From Patescibacteria group bacterium (GTDB lineage: Bacteria > Patescibacteriota > Patescibacteriia > S139-126): DNA of 7,875 nucleotides. The notes below the pieces were generated by a model, which saw nothing but the letters and a program-made list of their open reading frames with translations, was not told the origin of the DNA and searched no databases. The stretch's first letter is position 1; each line of letters begins with the position of its first letter. This document shows positions 1-6,002 of this stretch, piece by piece. A program made the position numbers and the translations under genes. The stretch is from the NCBI GenBank assembly GCA_015485755.1, contig WFTD01000033.1:1-7875 (forward strand), written 5' to 3'.

Positions 1-1
1 A

Positions 2-147
2 CCCAGCACATAGTTTTGACCCAAAGCTCCACTTAGGGGAGCTTTGTTTAGATTGGTTGTTTTTTAAGGATTTTTTTATAATTTTGTTTTGTATTTGGTT
101 ATTTTTATATATTGATAAAGTTTTAAAAGTCAAAACTATGTGCTGGG
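2..147. mobile_element. MITE-like element bounded by perfect 19-bp inverted repeats
   Basis: The sequence CCCAGCACATAGTTTTGAC at 2-20 is repeated as its exact reverse complement at 129-147. The arms do not extend beyond 19 bp on either side. The 108 bp between them have no meaningful ORF, are very AT-rich on the right, and carry a separate 9-bp-stem hairpin next to the left arm (22-46). Short non-coding DNA with matched inverted ends is the usual look of a miniature inverted-repeat element moved in trans by a DDE transposase. I cannot name a parent IS family. A target-site duplication cannot be judged because only one base precedes the left arm. An alternative is a multibranched RNA or a bidirectional transcription barrier between genes. 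Confidence 0.5.
22..46 (+). terminator. Hairpin inside the inverted-repeat element, possible terminator
   Basis: CAAAGCTCC at 22-30 pairs perfectly with GGAGCTTTG at 38-46 around a 7-nt loop. On the plus strand it is followed by a T-rich but interrupted stretch (47-66), so it could end plus-strand transcription arriving from beyond the left edge. On the minus strand, where lexA transcripts would arrive, no U-run follows, so it would be a weak terminator for lexA. It may simply be part of the MITE-like element. Confidence 0.35.
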
Positions 148-180
148 CTAACTACTAGCTACTATCTAATAACTACCAAC
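148..180. repeat. Degenerate CTA/CTAC-rich short tandem repeat
   Basis: The stretch between the inverted-repeat element and the lexA stop consists of loosely repeated CTAACTAC / CTAGCTAC / CTATCTAA units. It has no ORF and no hairpin of note. It looks like intergenic microsatellite-like filler. No function is apparent. Confidence 0.4.
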
Positions 181-183
181 AGA

Positions 184-804
184 TCACACTTGGCGATAAT
201 TTCTAATCACTCCTCTAACAATGCCCTGAATAATTACATCTTTAACATAAATAGGTTTGTACTTGCTGTTGGCTGGCTGCAAGCGAATGCGATTACGCTC
301 GCGGAAAAATTTTTTCAAAGTAGCATAAGCATTATTTAAAAGCGCTACCACAATATCCCCATTTTGCGGATAATGATTTCTCTCGACTACCACATAATCA
401 CCGGATAAAATCCCATCCTCTACCATAGAATCTCCCTTAACTTTGAGTACAAAAGTATTTTCCTTGTGAACCACCAAATCAGCTGGCACGGCAATTGTTT
501 CCTTTTCCTCAATTGCTTCAATCGGCTCGCCAGCAGTAATCATGCCAACCAGCGGTACCGCTACTGCCTCTGCGCCTTGTTCATCCCTAACAGTCAAAAC
601 CTCTAGTGATCGTTTGGCATTGTAATCACTGCGCAAATATCCTTTTTTCTCCAAGGATTTTATATGCTGATGAATAGTAGCTGGGGAAGACAAGCCAAAA
701 TAATCGCCAATCTCTTGATAAGAAGGAGCATAACCATTTTCAGCAATAAAACTTTGAATAAAATCAAGTATTTGTTTTTGTCTTTTGGTCAAAGCCTCCA
801 CCAT
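184..804 (-). CDS. lexA: LexA repressor (SOS response), self-cleaving
   Basis: This is the transcriptional repressor of DNA-damage genes, inactivated by RecA-stimulated self-cleavage. At 206 residues it has normal family length. Residues 1-65 form the LexA winged helix-turn-helix, with the family string GYAPSYQEIGDYFGLSSPAT at 24-43 and a recognition helix around 40-53. The Ala-Gly scissile bond is A91-G92 in MITAGEP. The catalytic serine is S126 in GDSM, and the general-base lysine is K164 in ATLKKF, 38 residues later, as expected for the S24/LexA peptidase fold. All autoproteolysis residues are present. The ATG start at 804 sits at the expected distance from the HTH, and no strong Shine-Dalgarno precedes it. 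The gene has its own promoter and is separated from the suf operon by a terminator, so the two are probably independent. I did not find a known SOS box type upstream. Confidence 0.96.
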   Translation of the reverse strand: MVEALTKRQKQILDFIQSFIAENGYAPSYQEIGDYFGLSSPATIHQHIKSLEKKGYLRSDYNAKRSLEVLTVRDEQGAEAVAVPLVGMITAGEPIEAIEEKETIAVPADLVVHKENTFVLKVKGDSMVEDGILSGDYVVVERNHYPQNGDIVVALLNNAYATLKKFFRERNRIRLQPANSKYKPIYVKDVIIQGIVRGVIRNYRQV

Positions 805-832
805 ACTTTTGTCTTAATTGTTAGCTAATTTG

Positions 833-861
833 ATAATAACCGAAAAAAAACCGAAAGTCAA
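833..861 (-). promoter_or_regulatory. Sigma70-type promoter of lexA
   Basis: Read on the minus strand, TTGACT (861-856) is followed by exactly 17 bp and then TATTAT (838-833). Each hexamer matches 5 of 6 consensus bases. The predicted start of transcription is near 826, giving a leader of about 20 nt to the lexA ATG. The spacer holds a direct repeat AACCGAAA (plus strand 838-845 and 849-856, 11 bp apart, about one helical turn). The palindrome TTAGCTAA (821-828) covers the predicted start site. Either could be an operator; this is an inference from position only. Confidence 0.65.
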
Positions 862-866
862 TATAC

Positions 867-891
867 AAAAAAATAAGGCAAAATCTGCCTT
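867..891 (-). terminator. Rho-independent terminator of the suf operon
   Basis: On the minus strand AAGGCA (891-886) pairs with TGCCTT (880-875) around a 5-nt loop. The stem is followed by A and then seven T (873-867). This is a compact intrinsic terminator about 200 bp after the sufU stop and just before the lexA -35 element. It separates the suf transcript from lexA. Confidence 0.7.
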
Positions 892-900
892 TCTTCTTAC

Positions 901-909
901 TTATCCACA
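901..909 (+). promoter_or_regulatory. Perfect match to the DnaA box consensus
   Basis: TTATCCACA matches the bacterial DnaA box consensus TTATNCACA without mismatch. It lies in the gene-poor gap between sufU and lexA, beside a very AT-rich stretch (960-1010). A one-mismatch copy, TTATCAACA, is at 1093-1101 inside the sufU end. With only one perfect copy this may be chance or a DnaA-responsive site; there is no cluster that would define an origin. Confidence 0.3.
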
Positions 910-997
910 ACCAAATCTACACTAAACCACTAAATATAAACCACCAAAAAACTTTGGCAGTGTTAAAACATACAAAAATAAATATATGAATATCTAT

Positions 998-1078
998 TTA
1001 TCTATACCATAAATGGCTAATCTTCTTCCCTCTTTTTTTGCGATGTTTTTTGAGAGCGATTTTCTTTTTTTTGTACAT
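998..1078 (-). CDS. Possible very small lysine/arginine-rich protein (26 aa)
   Basis: An ATG 10 bp after the sufU stop opens a 26-codon frame ending in TAA. The product starts MYKKKKIALKKHRKK and ends ISHLWYR, with about half of its residues Lys, Arg or His. Short polycationic proteins with a KHRKK-like core are found among small ribosomal proteins of the bS22/mS38 (AURKAIP1/COX24) type, and this resembles them in composition. I cannot claim homology. Arguments against it are the lack of an SD, the AT-rich context in which Lys codons arise easily, and the non-basic C-terminal SHLWYR. If real, it would be cotranscribed with the suf genes ahead of the terminator. Confidence 0.3.
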   Translation of the reverse strand: MYKKKKIALKKHRKKRGKKISHLWYR

Positions 1079-1088
1079 ACTATATTTG

Positions 1089-1457
1089 TTAATTATCAAC
1101 ACACTCTTCTTTAATAGCAAACAAAGGAAGAAGGGCACATTTGCGCCGTGAAGGTGAAAGTTCTATCTCTAATTTGGCAATAAATTTATCAGCTGTCAAG
1201 TTTTTAAGCTCAGCTAAACTTTTGCCTTTTATCATCTCAGCCAAAATAGAAGTTGCTGCTTGAGATATCACACAACCTTGACCTTCCCAACCAACTTCTT
1301 TTATCCTTTTCTTTTTATCAAGCTGCAAATATATCACAACTTCATCGCCACACAAAGGATTTTTGCCCTCAAACCGCAAAGTATAGCTATCCAGTTTGCC
1401 TTTGCAACAAGGCATTTTGTAATGAGACATTATTTTTTGCTGGTAAAAATTTGCCAT
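1089..1457 (-). CDS. sufU: SufU-type Fe-S assembly protein / sulfur acceptor without the usual insertion
   Basis: The protein belongs to the IscU/SufU fold and most likely accepts persulfide sulfur from SufS and hands it to SufBCD, or serves as a scaffold. The three family cysteines are visible: C36 in NPLCGD (with D38), C62 in GQGC, and C107 in SRRKCALLP. The surroundings of C107 follow the SufU pattern (RxKCAxL) rather than the IscU LPPVK pattern. The spacing C62-C107 is only 45 residues, close to IscU, because the roughly 20-residue insertion of Firmicute SufU is absent. That also explains the short length (122 aa against about 147 in B. subtilis). Extra cysteines occur at C17-C18 and C119. 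The gene ends the suf operon, 88 bp after sufS, and no SD precedes its ATG. SufU function is inferred from the operon and the motif. Confidence 0.85.
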   Translation of the reverse strand: MANFYQQKIMSHYKMPCCKGKLDSYTLRFEGKNPLCGDEVVIYLQLDKKKRIKEVGWEGQGCVISQAATSILAEMIKGKSLAELKNLTADKFIAKLEIELSPSRRKCALLPLFAIKEECVDN

Positions 1458-1500
1458 AAAAAAACAAAATTTTCTGTATTCTTTATCAATCCAACAGCAA

Positions 1501-1536
1501 ATATATACTCACTTAAAATCACGAGTCAGTATATAT
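1501..1536 (-). promoter_or_regulatory. Imperfect hairpin between sufS and sufU
   Basis: The arms 1501-1513 and 1524-1536 are complementary at 12 of 13 positions (one G-G mismatch) around a 10-nt centre. In the minus-strand message this forms a stem between the sufS stop and the sufU start. No U-run follows, so it is not a good terminator. It could be a processing or stability element that sets the SufU level separately, or an operator. Its stem is very AT-rich, so its strength is modest. Confidence 0.4.
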
Positions 1537-1550
1537 CATTATATATCATT
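1531..1550. repeat. 10-bp tandem duplication at the sufS stop
   Basis: ATATATCATT occurs twice head to tail. On the minus strand the first copy met contains the sufS TGA stop (1548-1546). The junction of the two copies creates TATAAT (1543-1538), a perfect -10 hexamer, but I see no suitable -35 at the right distance. It may be a recent slippage event. Confidence 0.55.
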
Positions 1551-2763
1551 GCTTGCGCCACTTGTTGATAATCTGCCGCAAAGCGCGGATGAAAATATCA
1601 ATATCCCGTTTATCATTGTAAATATAAAAACTAGCCCTGACTGTAGCCGGCAACTTTAACTTTTGATGGAGCGGCATAGCGCAATGATGTCCAGCCCGCA
1701 CGCAAATGTGATATTGATCAAGCCAGGTGGCTAGATCATGGGGGTGAATATCATCAACCACAAAACTAATAAGGCCAGACCGTTGTTTAGGGGCAGGACC
1801 AACGATTTGCACTTCTTTTATTTGCATTAATTTTTGGTAAGCGTACTTTGTCAATAATTGGTCGTGGCGCATAATCCTAACCATGCCCACCTTCTCTAAA
1901 TAACCAATTGCCTCTCTCAAAGCAAAAATTTGGGCAAGCGGCAAAGTGCCCGCCTCAAGCCGCCAAGGCAAATCAGCAAAGCTAGCTTTCTTTTTGCTAA
2001 CCTCTCTAATCATCCCTCCGCCTAAACGATATTCTCTTACCTTAGAAAATAACTCCGGATTTATATAAACCACGCCCACCCCAGTTGGTCCTAACATTTT
2101 ATGGGCAGAAAAAACAAAAAAATCAGCTTTAAGCCTTTTCATATTAACAGCAAAATGAGGAACGCTCTGAGCTCCGTCAACCACTACTCTAATTCTTTTG
2201 CGATGGGCTGCTTTGATAATTTTCTGCAAAGGATTAACAGTTCCCAAAACATTTGATACTTGGGTGATGGCCAGCAACTTTACCTCCCGAAACAACTGAT
2301 CCATACCTTCCAATTCAAGCCGTCCTTGCTTGTCAATCGGCCAAAATCTCAGCTCCAATTTAAGCTCTTCCGCTAACCTTTGCCAAGGCACTAAATTGGC
2401 ATGATGTTCCATCTCTGTCAACAAAACAACATCGCCTTGCTTGAGGTAATGCCGCGCCCACGATTGGGCTACCAAATTTATTCCATCAGTTGTGCCGCTG
2501 GTAAAAATTATGCTTCTTTTGCTCTCTGCGCCAATAAAATCAGCAACCCTCTGCCTAACTCCTTCAATTAACTCTGTTGCCTGTTCAGACAAGTGGTAGA
2601 TGCCGCGGTGGATATTGGCATTGTATTTCTCATACCAATCCTTCTCTGCCTCAATTACTGCTTTGGGCTTTTGGGAAGTAGCGGCGCTATCCAAATAAAC
2701 CCAAGGTTTAAAAGTTTTTGCTTGGCGAAAAATGGGAAAATCATTTTTTATTTTCCTCGGCAT
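1546..2763 (-). CDS. sufS: SufS cysteine desulfurase (group II, PLP-dependent)
   Basis: The enzyme converts L-cysteine to L-alanine and leaves a persulfide on its active-site cysteine, the sulfur source for the SUF system. At 405 aa it has the usual length. Visible aminotransferase class V features are LDSAATSQKP (24-33), the PLP-stacking region EHHANLVPW (119-127), VDGAQS (195-200) with the PLP-nitrogen-contacting D196, and SAHKMLGPTG (219-228) with the Schiff-base lysine K222. The catalytic cysteine is C361 in RAGHHCAMPLH, and the substrate-binding arginine is R376 in VRASFYIYN. RxGHHCA marks the SufS/CsdA group, which needs a SufE or SufU partner; sufU is the next gene. The ATG shares one base with the sufD stop (TAATG), which suggests translational coupling. 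The stop is TGA. Confidence 0.97.
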   Translation of the reverse strand: MPRKIKNDFPIFRQAKTFKPWVYLDSAATSQKPKAVIEAEKDWYEKYNANIHRGIYHLSEQATELIEGVRQRVADFIGAESKRSIIFTSGTTDGINLVAQSWARHYLKQGDVVLLTEMEHHANLVPWQRLAEELKLELRFWPIDKQGRLELEGMDQLFREVKLLAITQVSNVLGTVNPLQKIIKAAHRKRIRVVVDGAQSVPHFAVNMKRLKADFFVFSAHKMLGPTGVGVVYINPELFSKVREYRLGGGMIREVSKKKASFADLPWRLEAGTLPLAQIFALREAIGYLEKVGMVRIMRHDQLLTKYAYQKLMQIKEVQIVGPAPKQRSGLISFVVDDIHPHDLATWLDQYHICVRAGHHCAMPLHQKLKLPATVRASFYIYNDKRDIDIFIRALRQIINKWRKQ

Positions 2764-3842
2764 TATTTTAACTGGTCAATAAAATAAGTTTTAATCAAAT
2801 CAGAATTGATGCTGTCTGCCACGCTGCGCAAAAAACCTTTTTCAATGATTTTTTCTGCCTGCCTTTTTGTTAATCCGCGTGAACGCAAATAATAAAGCTG
2901 GCTGTCATCAACTGTGCCCAAAGTGGCTCCATGCGATGCTCTAACATCATTATTCAGTATTTCTAAATTAGGCTCAGCCTTAACATTTACCTGGTCTGAT
3001 AACAACAACAAATCTTCCTGCAAATAAGAATCGGTTACAAAAGCTCTTTTGTCAATTATAATAAATCCATTTACTCGCGACCAAGCTTTGCCCTTGCCTA
3101 CCCCACGAAAAATTATATCACCTTTGGTATTTTTACCATAATGATAATTTATCAAATTCACCACGCTTTTGCTAATGCCGCTTGCCTGAAAAATTGACCT
3201 AATATTGCCTTGGCTAAAATTTTGCCAATGGGAAATAACAACTGTCAAATGAAAAAAATCCTTTGGCTTAACTGAGGAATAAAAATTAACCGTACTGCCT
3301 TGCTTTAAATCAGCCTGATAGTATCCCCGCTGGCTTGTATGCTTGGCAAAAAAATAATCAATCCGGCTTTCTTTGCCAGCAATAACAAAGACAGAGCCAA
3401 ACCCAACCCCTACCTCATTTTCTACTATTTCTACTTCCGAGCCAGACTGAGCGACAAAAAATAAATTGCCACCCGCCTGCCCGACTAAATTATCAAAAAC
3501 TAATTTAACTTTTCTGCGCGGCGGTATAATAATCACCACATCATTTATAGACTTGCTTTGTTGCTGCAAATCAATTTTATTCCTAAAACTACCAAAGGCC
3601 AATGCTGTGGCAATCTGGCTTTGGTAATAACTGCTAACTTCAAATAAATATTTTACCTTAAGACCCTGGGCTGATAATTTGGAAAAATCTCTAATCCCGG
3701 CTGTTATTTTATTAATTTCAACCAAAGAGCTGTCTGCTGAAACAAACAGCTGACCAGACCACAACTTTGTCTCTGCTGGCAGGTTGAGCTGTTCGGCTTG
3801 CCGGGCAAGATTTTGTTTGATTTTTTTCAATGATTTACCCAT
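2763..3842 (-). CDS. sufD: SufD, FeS cluster assembly complex subunit
   Basis: SufD pairs with SufB on the SufC2 ATPase to form the SUF scaffold on which Fe-S clusters are built. The N-terminal third is poorly conserved. From about residue 100 the sequence has the alternating beta pattern of the SufB/SufD right-handed helix, and the C-terminus is diagnostic: PNLEILNNDV (291-300), ASHGATLG (302-309), and LYYLRSRGLTKRQAEKI (316-332). H304 in SHGAT corresponds to the functionally important histidine of E. coli SufD (H360). The cysteine two residues before it in many SufDs is an alanine here (A302), and the whole protein contains no cysteine. At 359 aa it is shorter than E. coli SufD (about 423), mainly at the N-terminus. 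The gene lies 20 bp after sufB and overlaps sufS by one base. It is the only suf gene with a clear SD. Confidence 0.93.
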   Translation of the reverse strand: MGKSLKKIKQNLARQAEQLNLPAETKLWSGQLFVSADSSLVEINKITAGIRDFSKLSAQGLKVKYLFEVSSYYQSQIATALAFGSFRNKIDLQQQSKSINDVVIIIPPRRKVKLVFDNLVGQAGGNLFFVAQSGSEVEIVENEVGVGFGSVFVIAGKESRIDYFFAKHTSQRGYYQADLKQGSTVNFYSSVKPKDFFHLTVVISHWQNFSQGNIRSIFQASGISKSVVNLINYHYGKNTKGDIIFRGVGKGKAWSRVNGFIIIDKRAFVTDSYLQEDLLLLSDQVNVKAEPNLEILNNDVRASHGATLGTVDDSQLYYLRSRGLTKRQAEKIIEKGFLRSVADSINSDLIKTYFIDQLK

Positions 3843-3847
3843 AAATT

Positions 3848-3854
3848 TTCCTTT
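3848..3854 (-). promoter_or_regulatory. Ribosome binding site of sufD
   Basis: AAAGGAA on the minus strand, with about 7 nt between its GGA core and the ATG, lies in the 20-bp gap between sufB and sufD. It fixes the sufD start at 3842. It stands out because the other suf genes start inside or beside their predecessor without such a signal. Confidence 0.6.
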
Positions 3855-3862
3855 ACAATAAA

Positions 3863-5257
3863 TTATCCTACACTGCCCTCCATTTCCAGCTCAATCAAAC
3901 GATTAAGCTCAACCGCATATTCAAGCGGCAACTCTTTGGCAAAAACATCCAAAAATCCTGCTACAATCATTCTTTCCGCCTCTTCCCTAGACAAACCCCG
4001 CGATTGCAAATAAAACAGCTGCTGCTCTGAAATTTTGGAAACGCTAGCCTCATGCTCCATTTTGACCTGATTGTTGTTTATCTGCATTAAAGGATAAGTA
4101 TCGCTGCGTGATTTTTCATCCAGCAGCAAAGCGTCGCAATTCACTTTGATCTGGCAATTTTTGGCTCTTTTATCAACTGTTACCATTCCCCGATAAGAAG
4201 TGCGGCCGCCATCTTTGGAAATAGATTTGGCTACTACCTTGCCGGAAGTATTGGGCGCTAAATGAATAAGCTTGGCGCCGCTATCTTGATGTTGTCCCCT
4301 GCCGGCAAAAGCAATAGATAAAATATCAGCTTTGGCGCCTGGCTCTTTCAAAATTACGCAAGGGTATTTCATTGTAACTTTTGACCCCAAATTGCCATCA
4401 ACCCATTCAACCAAAGCATCCTGATAAGCTACTGCCCGTTTAGTAACTAGGTTATAAACATTAAGCGACCAATTTTGAATAGTTGTATAACGGACCCGCG
4501 CGCCCTTTAAGGCAATAATCTCTACTACGGCCGAATGCAAGCTACTGCGCGAATACATTGGAGCAGTACAGCCTTCAATATAATGAACCTGTGAACCTTC
4601 ATCAGCAATAATCAAAGTTCTTTCAAATTGCCCCAATGTGGGAGAGTTGATGCGGAAATAAGTCTGCAATGGCATGTCAACTTTCACCCCTTTTGGTATG
4701 TAAATAAAAGACCCGCCCGACCACACTGCGCTATTTAATGCGGCAAACTTGTTATCAGCCAGCGGCACTACTGAAGCAAAATACTTTTTTACAAGCTCAG
4801 GATAAAGCCGCGGAGCGTCGGACATATCGCAAAATACAACTCCAGCTTTTTCCCATTTTTCTTTGAGATTATGGTAAATAATTTCTGACTCATACTGGGC
4901 GCCAACGCCTGCCAAAAATTTTCTCTCTGCCTGAGGAATTCCCAACCTATCAAATGTCTTTTTGATATATTTTGGCACTTCCCGCCAATCATGCGACTCT
5001 TCCTGATGGGGGCGCAAATAATATACAATTTCATCAAAATTAATTCCTGACAAATCAGCTCCCCAAGTTGGCATTGGCTTTTGCCGAAATATTTGCAAAG
5101 CCCGCAAACGCAAATCCAGCATCCATTTTGGCTCTTGATGTTGTTTTGATATTTCCCTAACTACCTGGGCATTCAACCCTGGCGGCGTCCTAAAAACATA
5201 ACGGATAGGATCACGGAAATAATATTTGCTTGTATTTACATCAATATTATTTGCCAT
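3863..5257 (-). CDS. sufB: SufB, FeS cluster assembly scaffold subunit
   Basis: SufB is the main scaffold of the SufBCD complex. It receives sulfur from SufU/SufS and carries the nascent cluster at its interface with SufD. At 464 aa it has a typical length. The N-terminal family signature reads PPGLNAQVVREISKQHQEPKWML (25-47). The core carries GGSFIYIPKGVKVDMPLQTYFR (181-202) and EGCTAPMYSRSSLHSAVVEI (228-247). Key residues by family position are C230 (E. coli C254, sulfur acceptor), C374 in NCDALLLD (E. coli C405, cluster ligand), and H402/E403 in EHEASVSKI (E. coli H433/E434). All are present, so it should be active. The C-terminus ends with LFYLQSRGLSREEAERMIVAGF (414-435). The gene overlaps sufC by 11 bp, so translation is probably coupled and the subunits are made together. 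Confidence 0.97.
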   Translation of the reverse strand: MANNIDVNTSKYYFRDPIRYVFRTPPGLNAQVVREISKQHQEPKWMLDLRLRALQIFRQKPMPTWGADLSGINFDEIVYYLRPHQEESHDWREVPKYIKKTFDRLGIPQAERKFLAGVGAQYESEIIYHNLKEKWEKAGVVFCDMSDAPRLYPELVKKYFASVVPLADNKFAALNSAVWSGGSFIYIPKGVKVDMPLQTYFRINSPTLGQFERTLIIADEGSQVHYIEGCTAPMYSRSSLHSAVVEIIALKGARVRYTTIQNWSLNVYNLVTKRAVAYQDALVEWVDGNLGSKVTMKYPCVILKEPGAKADILSIAFAGRGQHQDSGAKLIHLAPNTSGKVVAKSISKDGGRTSYRGMVTVDKRAKNCQIKVNCDALLLDEKSRSDTYPLMQINNNQVKMEHEASVSKISEQQLFYLQSRGLSREEAERMIVAGFLDVFAKELPLEYAVELNRLIELEMEGSVG

Positions 5258-6002
5258 ATTTTTCTAATAACCATTGATAGCCCTTGTTTTCAAGTTCTTT
5301 GGCCAAAAGTCGGCTGCCCTGTTTGACTATTTTTCCTTTAACCATTACCTGAATCTGGTCTGGCTTAAGGTAATTTAACAAACGCTGATAATGGGTAATA
5401 ACCAAAAACCCCATTCCTTGTTTGAGCAAGGCTTTGATATTGTCAGCAATAACTCGCAAAGCATCAATATCAAGGCCTGAATCAGTTTCATCTAAAATTG
5501 CCAGTTTGGGCTGAAGAATTTTTAACTGCAAAATCTCAATTTTCTTTTTCTCTCCGCCAGAAAACCCCTCATTGACAGAACGGCGCAAAAATTTGTCAGA
5601 CAGTTTTAGGTCAGACAAAGATTTTTCTAACAATTTATCAAATTCATCTCGGGACAAAGCCTCCTTGCCTTTGACTGCTTGATGGGCAGTCAAAAGAAAA
5701 TCATACAAATTTACCCCCGGCAATTCCACTGGATACTGCCAAGCCAAAAACAATCCCAGTCTAGCCCGATCCTCTGGCGGCAATGATAAAATATTTTTAC
5801 CTCGCCACATCACCTTGCCCCCTACCACTTGATAAAAAGGGTTGCCAGCAATAACCTGGGCCAAAGTTGATTTGCCGCTGCCGTTTGGACCCATAATAGC
5901 AATCATCTTGCCGGTTGGCGCTGTCAAATTGACTCCTTGCAAAATAATTTTATCGCCAACCTTAGCTTTGAGGTTGGAAATTTTAAGTTCTAACTTTGGC
6001 AT
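5247..6002 (-). CDS. sufC: SufC, ABC-type ATPase of the SUF complex
   Basis: SufC is the cytosolic ATPase that dimerises on SufB-SufD and drives the conformational change needed for cluster assembly. It is not a transporter. At 251 aa it has the standard length. ATPase motifs are Walker A GPNGSGKST (38-46), the Q-loop in LAWQYPVELPGV (86-97, with Q89), signature FSGGEKKKIEILQ (147-159), Walker B LAILDETDSGLD (168-179, with E172), and the H-loop H204 in ITHYQRLL. The strings QYPVELPGV, ETDSGLDID and SGGEKKK are SufC hallmarks that separate it from other ABC ATPases. The gene begins 20 bp inside the end of the Rrf2 regulator gene and its end overlaps sufB by 11 bp. No later Met could serve as start before Walker A without losing strand 1, so the overlap is accepted. 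Confidence 0.97.
   Translation of the reverse strand: MPKLELKISNLKAKVGDKIILQGVNLTAPTGKMIAIMGPNGSGKSTLAQVIAGNPFYQVVGGKVMWRGKNILSLPPEDRARLGLFLAWQYPVELPGVNLYDFLLTAHQAVKGKEALSRDEFDKLLEKSLSDLKLSDKFLRRSVNEGFSGGEKKKIEILQLKILQPKLAILDETDSGLDIDALRVIADNIKALLKQGMGFLVITHYQRLLNYLKPDQIQVMVKGKIVKQGSRLLAKELENKGYQWLLEKYGK

Noticed and set aside
901..1010. Replication origin
   Set aside because: Only one perfect DnaA box is present, with no cluster and no dnaA, dnaN or gyrase genes nearby.
184..1548. Use of TGA as a sense codon (genetic code 25)
   Set aside because: TGA ends lexA and sufS at the expected C-termini, and no TGA appears inside any conserved frame.
1253..1568. Plus-strand frames of 68 and 102 codons opposite sufU and the sufS-sufU gap
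   Set aside because: They are antisense to a well-supported gene, have no recognisable domain and have low-quality composition; they are shadow frames.
2593..2787. Plus-strand 64-codon frame over the sufD/sufS junction
   Set aside because: Antisense to sufS, whose protein sequence is clearly conserved.
4789..5037. Minus-strand 82-codon frame inside sufB
   Set aside because: It lies wholly within sufB in another frame and has no family resemblance.
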